Below are positions 7,693 to 14,254 of a stretch of DNA of 33,377 nucleotides, in pieces. A program made the translations under genes and the position numbers. The notes under the pieces are model-generated. The model saw nothing but the letters and a program-made list of their open reading frames with translations, had not been told where the DNA came from and ran no database searches. Every line of letters starts with the position of its first letter. Within the stretch, counting starts at the first letter, position 1. The stretch comes from an uncultured Clostridia bacterium (GTDB taxonomy: Bacteria; Bacillota; Clostridia; TANB77; CAG-508): positions 1 through 33,377 of the forward strand of contig CALXQA010000005.1 of NCBI GenBank assembly GCA_944390335.1, given 5' to 3'.

Positions 7693-8850
7693 ATGAAAAA
7701 ATACTATATTACTTTTTTATTAGTAATAATAATTTATTCTTTATTGCCAGCTCCAAAAGTACAAGCTGAACTCCAAGAAAATATAATATCTTCACAAGCA
7801 GATTCATTAGGAATATCCACTTTTTTAGAAGATTCAGAAAAATATACTAAAGATACTTTTGAAGAAATTGATATACAAGAATTATTTACAGCTAGTATTA
7901 GTGGAAAACTAGATAGTTCCATGATACTAAATGTTATATTTACACTTTTAGGAGAAAATATAAAAGAAGCATTATCAACGATTGTAAGTGTAATGATAAT
8001 AGTAATTATACATAGTATATTAAAAGCAATTAGTGAAAATTTAGGAAATGAAAATGTTTCTAAAATTGCCTACTATATTGAATACATATTAATAGTCGCA
8101 TTAATTATGACTAACTTTTCAAATATAATAACAGAAATGAAACTTGCAGTACAAAACTTGACAAGTTTTGCAAATACATTAATTCCACTAATGATAACAC
8201 TAATGATAACAACGGGAAATATCGTATCATCAGGAATGTTAGAACCAATACTTCTTTTAATTATAACATTTATAAGCAACTTTATGACAAATATATTAAT
8301 TCCAATTATACTAGTATCAACAGCTTTAGGAATCATATCTAAAATATCAGACCAAGCACAAGTAGGAAGACTTTCAAAATTTCTTAACTCTAGTATGGTA
8401 TGGATATTAGGAACAGTACTTACTTTATTTGTAAGTTTTACATCTCTGCAAGGAGGTCTTACATCTAGTATAGATGGAGTTACTGCTAAAGCAGCAAAAA
8501 CAGCAATTTCATCAGTTGTTCCAGTAGTAGGTAGTATTTTGGGAGATGCAGTAAATACAATTATGGGTTGTAGTAATATTATTAAAAATGCAGTAGGAGT
8601 TGTAGGAATAATAGTTATTATTGCAATATGCATAAAACCAATATTGCAACTTGCAATATTAAGTATTACATATTATTTAGGTTCAGCACTTTGTGAACCT
8701 GTAGCAGATGAAAAAGTTATAGGAATAATGGAACAAATGGGAGGGACTTTTAAAATCTTTTTAGCTGTAATGTGTGCTATGACTGTATTACTGATAATAG
8801 GAATTGCAATAGTAATGAAAATCTCAAATAGCGGGCTTATGTATGGATAA
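7693..8850 (+). CDS. spoIIIAE: Stage III sporulation protein AE
   Basis: 385 residues. An N-terminal signal-like helix (residues 2-24, ending PAPKVQA) is followed by a soluble stretch and then about seven to eight hydrophobic helices, as in SpoIIIAE. LRGGLTSSIDGVTAKA-type family text is seen as LQGGLTSSIDGVTAKAAKTA near residue 255, and a conserved CEPVADEKVI lies near 336. It is the largest membrane subunit of the SpoIIIA export-like complex. ATG 7693 has GAGAGGAAA upstream. Confidence 0.94.
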   Translation: MKKYYITFLLVIIIYSLLPAPKVQAELQENIISSQADSLGISTFLEDSEKYTKDTFEEIDIQELFTASISGKLDSSMILNVIFTLLGENIKEALSTIVSVMIIVIIHSILKAISENLGNENVSKIAYYIEYILIVALIMTNFSNIITEMKLAVQNLTSFANTLIPLMITLMITTGNIVSSGMLEPILLLIITFISNFMTNILIPIILVSTALGIISKISDQAQVGRLSKFLNSSMVWILGTVLTLFVSFTSLQGGLTSSIDGVTAKAAKTAISSVVPVVGSILGDAVNTIMGCSNIIKNAVGVVGIIVIIAICIKPILQLAILSITYYLGSALCEPVADEKVIGIMEQMGGTFKIFLAVMCAMTVLLIIGIAIVMKISNSGLMYG

Positions 8851-8862
8851 GGAGAGTAAAAA

Positions 8863-9468
8863 ATGGTTTCATTTATTAGTTCTTGGGCACAGCAAATAAT
8901 ATTTGCGGTTGTAATTGGAATTATTATACAAATGCTACTTCCAGAAGGTAAAAGTAAAAAGTATATAAAAGTAGTAATTGGAGTATATGTACTTTTTTCA
9001 GTAATCAGTCCAGTAGTAGGAAAAAATATAGACTTAAATTTAGAAAGTTTTAATTTAAATATTACACAAAATACAAATAGTTTTGAAACAAATACACAAA
9101 ATGATATAAATGATATTTATATTTCAAACTTAAAACAAGATGTAATCTCAAAACTCAAAAACAAAGGATATGGATGTAAAAGCATTGATATTAATATAGA
9201 GGAAAATTACGATATAAGCAAGTTAACAATTAATGGGATTTATGAAATGAAAGAAGAAAAAGAAGAAAGTAAAAATGATAGTAAAAAAGGTAATGCAAAT
9301 GTAAGTAATATAAATACAGTTATAGTAAATGAAATAAAAATAGGTGAAAAAGAAAATACTGTAAAAGAACAAGTTGTCAAAGGTATACCTACTAGTGAAG
9401 AAAAAAAGCTTAAAGAATACTTAAGTGAAACTTATGGTGTAGAAGAAAAAAATATAAATATAAACTAA
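8863..9468 (+). CDS. spoIIIAF: Stage III sporulation protein AF
   Basis: 201 residues. Two N-terminal hydrophobic helices (about 7-26 and 35-52) with the conserved MLLPEGKSKKYIKVVIGVYV turn between them are followed by a soluble domain related to the ring-building motif. It is predicted to place that domain in the intermembrane space. Typical spoIIIAF position, 12 bases after spoIIIAE and 10 before spoIIIAG. ATG 8863 follows AGGAGAG. Confidence 0.9.
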   Translation: MVSFISSWAQQIIFAVVIGIIIQMLLPEGKSKKYIKVVIGVYVLFSVISPVVGKNIDLNLESFNLNITQNTNSFETNTQNDINDIYISNLKQDVISKLKNKGYGCKSIDINIEENYDISKLTINGIYEMKEEKEESKNDSKKGNANVSNINTVIVNEIKIGEKENTVKEQVVKGIPTSEEKKLKEYLSETYGVEEKNININ

Positions 9469-9478
9469 GGAGGAATTT

Positions 9479-10078
9479 ATGCTAGATAAATTTAAAAATA
9501 TGTTTTCTAAAAAAGAAGCTAACAGTAAAAAGAAAGTTGAAAACATTGTGGTATTTATAATTATTTTAATAATTACCATTGTAGCAATTAATTATATTTG
9601 GAATGGTAATAATAAAGAAGAAAAAGAGATTACACCACAAGCAGAAAATTATAATGATGTAAAAAAGGTATCAAGTGAAGTTAAAGAAGATGATATAGAA
9701 ACAAAACTTGCTAATATTTTATCTAATATAAATGGAGTAGGAAATGTCAAAGTATTACTTACATATTCAGAAACAAGTACTTATGTACCAATATATAATG
9801 AAAATACAAAAGATAGCAATACTACAGAAACAGATAGTAGTGGTGGTAGTAGAACTATATCAGAAAAAGATAGTCAAAAAGAAGTTATATTTAAAGAAGA
9901 TGGAAGTGGAAACAAAGAACCAATAACTAAAAATATAATAAGTCCTAAAATAGAAGGAGCTATAATAACAGCACAAGGAGCAGATGATGCAAATGTTAAA
10001 GCTAGTATTATACAAGCTGTTGAAGCGGCAACTGGACTTGCAACTCATAAAATACAAGTGTTTAAGATGGGAGAGTAG
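9479..10078 (+). CDS. spoIIIAG: Stage III sporulation protein AG, ring component
   Basis: 199 residues: a basic N-terminus, one transmembrane helix (about 23-41), then an extracytoplasmic ring-building domain whose core is recognisable (LANILSNINGVGNVKVLLTY and IEGAIITAQGADDANVKASI). In Bacillus SpoIIIAG forms a large ring in the intermembrane space, resembling secretin and type III ring proteins. A Ser/Thr/Asp-rich insert (about 108-130) matches the region that forms an extended beta structure in the Bacillus ring. ATG 9479 follows AAGGAGGAA. Confidence 0.93.
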   Translation: MLDKFKNMFSKKEANSKKKVENIVVFIIILIITIVAINYIWNGNNKEEKEITPQAENYNDVKKVSSEVKEDDIETKLANILSNINGVGNVKVLLTYSETSTYVPIYNENTKDSNTTETDSSGGSRTISEKDSQKEVIFKEDGSGNKEPITKNIISPKIEGAIITAQGADDANVKASIIQAVEAATGLATHKIQVFKMGE

Positions 10079-10080
10079 GT

Positions 10081-10971
10081 ATGATAAGAAGATTTTTAGA
10101 TAATGAAAAAGAAAAGAATAAAAACGAAGATTCTAATAAAGGTAAAGTAAATAAAGAAAATCTTTTCAAAAACAAGAAAAATGATAAAATTGAAATAAAC
10201 AAGATTTTAAAGAAAAATCAAGTAGTAATATTAGCAATTGCATTAATGTTAATGACAGCAGGTTATATGAATTATACTAATAATCATGAAAATGAAAACA
10301 TGCTTTTAGCAGAATTAGGAGATGCCAAACTAGTTAGTGCTAATGTCCAAGAAAGTAGTAATCTAATAACAAATGAAAGTGAAGATAATAATATAAATAG
10401 TAATGAAGTAGCAAATGAAATGATAAACGATGATAATAATAATAGTGTAAATAATAATGTAAATGATAGTATAAATACTGAAACTAGTATGGAAGAAAAT
10501 ATAATTAATAATACTGCTGAAAATAATATAATAAATAATGTCATAAATGAAAACTCAAGTGAAAATATAACTGAAAACGTAGTAGAAACTTCATCAAATA
10601 CTACTAATTCTAAAGAAACTTCAGATTATTTTACAAAATCAAAATTAGAAAGAGAAACAATGTACTCACAGATGTTAGAATCATATCAAAATATATTAGA
10701 AAACGAAAAAATACCATCTGATCAAAAAGGAATAGCACAAAATGAAATAAAGAATATAAATGATACAAAAAATGCAATAATGATTGTAGAAAATTTACTT
10801 GCAACAAAAGGATTTAAAAATGTTATAGTATTTATAAATGAACCAAGTATTAATGTAGTAACAGAACAGGAAAACTTAACAACAGAAGAAGTGGCTCAGA
10901 TACAAAATATAGTTCAAAGAGAGCTAAATGCAGATATTCAAAATATACATATATCATCTAATAAAGGATAA
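10081..10971 (+). CDS. spoIIIAH: Stage III sporulation protein AH, with long Asn-rich linker
   Basis: 296 residues: a charged cytoplasmic start, one transmembrane helix (about 48-62), a linker extremely rich in Asn, Ser and Glu (about 85-180), then the ring-building/YscJ-like domain (from about 185: LERETMYSQMLESYQNIL, ending IVQRELNADIQNIHI). It faces SpoIIQ across the intermembrane space. The family is usually about 200-230 residues, so the linker adds roughly 70-90. ATG 10081 is only two bases after the spoIIIAG stop and its binding site lies inside that gene. Last gene of the operon. Confidence 0.92.
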   Translation: MIRRFLDNEKEKNKNEDSNKGKVNKENLFKNKKNDKIEINKILKKNQVVILAIALMLMTAGYMNYTNNHENENMLLAELGDAKLVSANVQESSNLITNESEDNNINSNEVANEMINDDNNNSVNNNVNDSINTETSMEENIINNTAENNIINNVINENSSENITENVVETSSNTTNSKETSDYFTKSKLERETMYSQMLESYQNILENEKIPSDQKGIAQNEIKNINDTKNAIMIVENLLATKGFKNVIVFINEPSINVVTEQENLTTEEVAQIQNIVQRELNADIQNIHISSNKG

Positions 10972-10973
10972 TA

Positions 10974-11004
10974 TCAACCATTGGGGACGGGCTTTTTTGG
11001 TTGA
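10974..11004 (+). repeat. GGGGACGG-type hairpin element
   Basis: TCAACCA at 10974-10980 and its exact complement TGGTTGA at 10998-11004 enclose TTGGGGACGGG followed by six T. It stands just after the spoIIIAH stop. From memory, GGGGACGG hairpins of this kind are scattered between genes in many clostridial genomes; I cannot check that here. It could also terminate spoIIIA, but the T run is inside the loop rather than after the stem. Confidence 0.5.
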
Positions 11005-11052
11005 ACCATAGATTGAAATGAAGGAATAAGAAAGAATACAAAGGAGAATTAA

Positions 11053-11502
11053 ATGAAAGTTAAAAAAGGAACACAAGTATATACTGGAATAACTCAGACA
11101 GATGCGGCTAATTTAGCTAAAGAATTATATAGTAAAAATTTGAATTTTCAAAGTGACTTAATAAATAGTTATACATGGGATACTGCAATAGTTTTTATAC
11201 AGACATTTAGTGAGGATTCAGATTATTCAAAAGAATCCGGAGTAAATACAGAAGTCGGCAAACTATTAACCGGAGAAAGCATATTAAAATCAGATAATAA
11301 TACAGATAAAAGATGTAATATATATGATATGGCAGGAAATGTATTGGAATGGAGTACTGAGACTTGTACTGATAGAGACAATCCTTGTGTTGATAGAGGT
11401 GGTCATTATGATAATGGAAGTCTTTACACAGCTCGTCGTTACAATATTTATACAAGTTATAGTGATGATTATATTTCATTTAGGACTATTTTATATCTAT
11501 AA
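11053..11502 (+). CDS. Fragment of a formylglycine-generating-enzyme-like (C-type-lectin-fold) protein
   Basis: 149 residues. The second half reads NIYDMAGNVLEWSTE, then PCVDRGGHYDNGS and SFRTILYL. This is the order NxxDMxGNVxEW...RGGSW...FR of the FGE-sulfatase/SUMF1-type C-type-lectin fold. Long gut-clostridial surface proteins often end with such a domain; here only that domain remains, with no signal peptide and no N-terminal part. A GGAGAA site precedes ATG 11053. It may be a short cytosolic protein or a truncated copy. I see no sulfatase and no reverse transcriptase nearby. The function is unknown; the catalytic cysteine pair of true FGE is not evident. Confidence 0.6.
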   Translation: MKVKKGTQVYTGITQTDAANLAKELYSKNLNFQSDLINSYTWDTAIVFIQTFSEDSDYSKESGVNTEVGKLLTGESILKSDNNTDKRCNIYDMAGNVLEWSTETCTDRDNPCVDRGGHYDNGSLYTARRYNIYTSYSDDYISFRTILYL

Positions 11503-11570
11503 AACATAATGTATAACAGTTGTAAATATTCATTCCTTGTGGTACTATATATCATAAAGGATGTGAAATT

Positions 11571-11882
11571 ATGATAGATTTAAATGAACTTGCATATGCT
11601 ATATTTACAACTAAAAATATTATTATATATTTATTAGTAATAAACATACTTACATTTTTGATAATGTGGTGGGATAAACATGAAGCTAAAATTGGAGATT
11701 GGAGAGTAAGTGAAAAAACTCTATTTGTATTTTCAATTTTAGGAGGTAGTATTGGTGGTATAGCTGGAATGTATATATTTAGACATAAAACTAAGAAATG
11801 GTACTTTAAATTTGGTTTTCCTATTATTTTAATTTTACAAATAATTTTGGTAATATATTTGTGTATTAAACAATATACATAA
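11571..11882 (+). CDS. DUF1294 family membrane protein
   Basis: 103 residues with three hydrophobic helices (about 16-33, 49-70 and 81-98). Family signatures are NILTFLIMWWDKHEAK (first helix into DK), the turn GDWRVSEKTLFVFSILGGSIGGIAGM, and FRHKTKKWYFKFG. These match DUF1294, a small integral-membrane family of unknown function. ATG 11571 has AAAGGATGTG upstream. Weak promoter candidates lie in the 68-base gap before it (TTGTAA 11520-11525 and TACTAT 11543-11548). It ends before a bidirectional terminator shared with the convergent gene. Confidence 0.88.
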   Translation: MIDLNELAYAIFTTKNIIIYLLVINILTFLIMWWDKHEAKIGDWRVSEKTLFVFSILGGSIGGIAGMYIFRHKTKKWYFKFGFPIILILQIILVIYLCIKQYT

Positions 11883-11939
11883 TTTGACTACATAATATAA
11901 ACATATACAAAGATAAATAAAAATAAGAAAAAAGAAAGA

Positions 11940-11961
11940 GGTTAAGGGAAAGCCCTTAACC
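11940..11961. terminator. Bidirectional terminator overlapping the stop codon of the minus-strand gene
   Basis: GGTTAAGGG (11940-11948) and CCCTTAACC (11953-11961) form a perfect 9-bp stem with loop AAAG. Plus-strand reading gives ATTTTTCTTT afterwards; minus-strand reading gives TCTTTCTTTTTTC. It can therefore end both the DUF1294 gene and the convergent regulator, whose TAA (11956-11958) is part of the stem. Confidence 0.8.
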
Positions 11962-12153
11962 ATTTTTCTTTAATAACTCCATATCTGTATCGTCTAAATT
12001 TTCAAGAGAATATTTTAGTAAAGCGATAACTGTTCTATTAAAAGAAAGGTTTTTATTATCTGCTAGTTTTTGAACATCATCGATTACATTGTCTGGAAGA
12101 CGTAGAGTTTTACTGATTCCACTATGGTTCTCTGGTATTTTTAATTTGTTCAT
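11956..12153 (-). CDS. Ribbon-helix-helix (CopG-like) DNA-binding protein
   Basis: 65 residues. ISKTLRLPDNVIDDVQKLADNKNLSFNRTVIALLKYSLENL has the alternating strand, then helix, turn and helix pattern of the ribbon-helix-helix fold, as in CopG/Arc and many antitoxins. Such proteins bind DNA as dimers and often repress their own promoter. The ATG is preceded on the minus strand by GAGAGGAGG. No toxin gene sits next to it: the upstream side is a long leader and the downstream neighbour is convergent. It is therefore an orphan regulator rather than an evident toxin-antitoxin pair. Confidence 0.75.
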   Translation of the reverse strand: MNKLKIPENHSGISKTLRLPDNVIDDVQKLADNKNLSFNRTVIALLKYSLENLDDTDMELLKKNG

Positions 12154-12184
12154 TTTATATCCTCCTCTCTTATGATGCTATTGT

Positions 12185-12253
12185 ACATGGAAAATTTATC
12201 CATGTATGCACCTACTAAAGAGTGCGAATACAAAGCAAGGTAGCTATATTATA
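12185..12253 (-). promoter_or_regulatory. Likely promoter -10 and leader palindrome of the ribbon-helix-helix gene
   Basis: On the minus strand TATAAT (plus 12248-12253) is a good -10, though no clear -35 is seen. Downstream in the leader, ACATGGA and TCCATGT (12185-12191 and 12199-12205) form a 7-bp inverted repeat with a 7-base spacer, a candidate autoregulatory operator or hairpin. From 12254 to 12442 I see only AT-rich sequence with no gene. Confidence 0.4.
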
Positions 12254-12442
12254 TAACATATTTTTTAAAATGATTACCAAAATAAGTAAAAAATGCAAAA
12301 AAGATTAACAAAAAATGTTAAAAATAAATTTTTGTTATATAAAAAGCAACTAAATAATATTATAAAAAAAATAATATATATAATGACAGAGCATAAAGTT
12401 TTAAAAAACGAATAAAAATAACAAAAAAATTATCAAAAATAC

Positions 12443-12471
12443 TTGACTTAAGCTAATTTAAAGTATATAAT
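12443..12471 (+). promoter_or_regulatory. Sigma-A promoter of the rimP-nusA-infB operon
   Basis: TTGACT at 12443-12448, a 17-base spacer, and a perfect TATAAT at 12466-12471. This puts the start of transcription near 12478, immediately before the structured leader. Confidence 0.9.
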
Positions 12472-12479
12472 AATATCAT

Positions 12480-12528
12480 CATAATGTTCGTGCAAAAGAG
12501 TGGAGGCAAAATCCACTCTTTCATTATG
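12480..12528 (+). promoter_or_regulatory. Two-tier leader hairpin upstream of rimP
   Basis: CATAATG (12480-12486) pairs with CATTATG (12522-12528). Inside it AAAGAGTGGA (12495-12504) pairs perfectly with TCCACTCTTT (12512-12521), around the loop GGCAAAA. The eight bases TTCGTGCA (12487-12494) bulge out on one side only. The 17-bp structure would form at the very 5' end of the transcript, ending 17 bases before the rimP start. There is no T run, so it is not an ordinary terminator. A role in RNA stability or NusA feedback is inference. Confidence 0.7.
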
Positions 12529-12545
12529 TAATAGAAAGGAAAAAT

Positions 12546-12998
12546 ATGACTACTTTAGAAAAAAAAGTTGAAGAACTAGTAAAACCAATAATAGAAAATC
12601 TAGGATATAGTTTGTATGATGTAATATATCAAAAAGAAGGAAAAGATAATTATTTACGAATATTTATAGATAAAAAAGAAGGAATATGTTTAAATGATTG
12701 TGAATTGGTAAATAATAGTATTACAGACATACTAGACGAAAAAGATTACATAAAATCGCAATATTATTTAGAAATATCATCAGCAGGATTAGAAAGAAAT
12801 TTAAGAAGAGAAGAACACTACAAAGAAAATATAGGAAAAAAAATAGAAGTACATTTATATAAAGCAGTAGAAGGAAAAAAAATAATAGATGGAACTTTAG
12901 AAGAATATAATAAAAAATACATAATTTTAGATAATATAAAAATAGATATAGAAAATATTGCAAGTGCAAAAACTATATATAATTGGGAGGAAGAATAA
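12546..12998 (+). CDS. rimP: Ribosome maturation factor RimP
   Basis: 150 residues, with family text LGYSLYDVIYQKEGKDNYLRIFIDKKEGICLNDCELVN at the start and LEISSAGLERNLRREEHY in the middle (the SPGxxR motif appears as SAGLER). RimP binds the 30S subunit and is needed for its late assembly. First gene of the operon, 75 bases from the predicted transcription start. ATG 12546 has AGAAAGGAAA upstream. Its stop TAA shares one base with the nusA start. Confidence 0.93.
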   Translation: MTTLEKKVEELVKPIIENLGYSLYDVIYQKEGKDNYLRIFIDKKEGICLNDCELVNNSITDILDEKDYIKSQYYLEISSAGLERNLRREEHYKENIGKKIEVHLYKAVEGKKIIDGTLEEYNKKYIILDNIKIDIENIASAKTIYNWEEE

Positions 12999-14143
12999 TG
13001 AAAAAAAAGGAAGTAAAAATAGTAAATAAAGGTATTGACACTACAGAACTGTTAATAGCAATGGATGAACTTGAAAAAAATAATGGAATAGATAAAGAAT
13101 TTTTAATGAAATCAATAGAATCTGCATTAGTAGTAGCATATAAAAGAGACTATGATTGTAATGATGAAAATGTAAAAGTAGTACTAGATAAAAATGATGG
13201 ACAAATGCATGTATATCAAGAAAAAGATGTAGTAGAAGAAGTAACAGATAATAAAAAAGAAATAAGCTTAGAAGAAGCACAAAAAATTAATACTAATTAT
13301 AATATAGGAGACAAAGTAGAATTCGAAATAATGCCAAAAGAATTTGGAAGAATAGCAGCACAAACAGCAAGACAAGTTATAACACAAAAAATAAGAGAAG
13401 CATCGCGTGATGTTATATTCTCAGAATTTGCAGATAAAAAAGGAGAAATTATTACAGGACTAGTACAAAAAGCAGATGGTGGAGCTGTAATAATGGATTT
13501 AGGAAAAATAGAAGGTATAATGCCAAAAAAAGAGCAAATACCTACAGAAAAATATCATGTAAATGATAAAATAAAAGCTTGTATAATAAGTGTAGAAAGA
13601 GGAATAAAAAACTCAACACAAATAGTATTATCAAGAGCAAGTACAGAATTTGTAAGAAAATTATTTGAAATAGAAATTCCAGAAATATATGAAGGAGTAA
13701 TAGAACTAAAAAGTATTTCAAGAGATCCAGGCTCAAGAAGTAAAATAGCAGTATATTCACCTAATCCTAATATAGACCCAGTAGGTTCTTGTGTAGGACA
13801 AAAAGGAATACGTATACAAAATATTATAAATGAATTAAATGGAGAAAAAATAGATGTTATAGAATGGAACGAAGATCCTTCAATATATATATCAGCAGCA
13901 TTACTTCCAGCAAAGGTATTAGCAGTAGATATAAATGATGAAGAAAAATTCGCACAAGTAATAGTTCCAGATGATCAACTTTCACTTGCAATTGGTAAAA
14001 GTGGTCAAAATGCTAAATTAGCAGCTAAATTAACAAACTGGAAAATAGATATAAAAAGTGAATCACAATTCAGAAAAATGCTAGAAGAAATGAATACAGA
14101 AAATAACCAAAACGATGAAGAAATTAAACAAGAAGTGGAATAA
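12998..14143 (+). CDS. nusA: Transcription termination/antitermination factor NusA
   Basis: 381 residues in the standard order: N-terminal RNA-polymerase-binding domain (1-125), S1 domain (about 135-200, GEIITGLVQKADGGAVIMD), KH1 (text DPVGSCVGQKGIRIQNI near 265) and KH2 (DDQLSLAIGKSGQNAKLAAKL near 325). NusA binds RNA polymerase and nascent RNA and controls pausing, termination and antitermination. Start ATG 12998 overlaps the rimP stop by one base, with GGGAGGAAG just upstream, so translation is probably coupled. An upstream in-frame TTG at 12983 is not needed. No C-terminal acidic repeats, as expected for Firmicutes. Confidence 0.95.
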   Translation: MKKKEVKIVNKGIDTTELLIAMDELEKNNGIDKEFLMKSIESALVVAYKRDYDCNDENVKVVLDKNDGQMHVYQEKDVVEEVTDNKKEISLEEAQKINTNYNIGDKVEFEIMPKEFGRIAAQTARQVITQKIREASRDVIFSEFADKKGEIITGLVQKADGGAVIMDLGKIEGIMPKKEQIPTEKYHVNDKIKACIISVERGIKNSTQIVLSRASTEFVRKLFEIEIPEIYEGVIELKSISRDPGSRSKIAVYSPNPNIDPVGSCVGQKGIRIQNIINELNGEKIDVIEWNEDPSIYISAALLPAKVLAVDINDEEKFAQVIVPDDQLSLAIGKSGQNAKLAAKLTNWKIDIKSESQFRKMLEEMNTENNQNDEEIKQEVE

Positions 14144-14254
14144 TAAATAAAAAAAGGTATAAAATGTAAAGTAAGAGAATATAAGAGGTGCAGTGTTGAA
14201 AAAATATATAATTAAAATTAAAAATACAAACAATGTTATAGGAGGTGAGTTTAT

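Noticed and set aside
8073-8633. A 186-codon minus-strand open frame inside spoIIIAE
   Set aside because: It is a shadow of a membrane-protein gene: hydrophobic codons read backwards stay open. There is no ribosome binding site, and the plus-strand gene is certain.
12185-12442. A toxin gene next to the ribbon-helix-helix protein
   Set aside because: Neither strand has a frame of useful length with a ribosome binding site in this gap.
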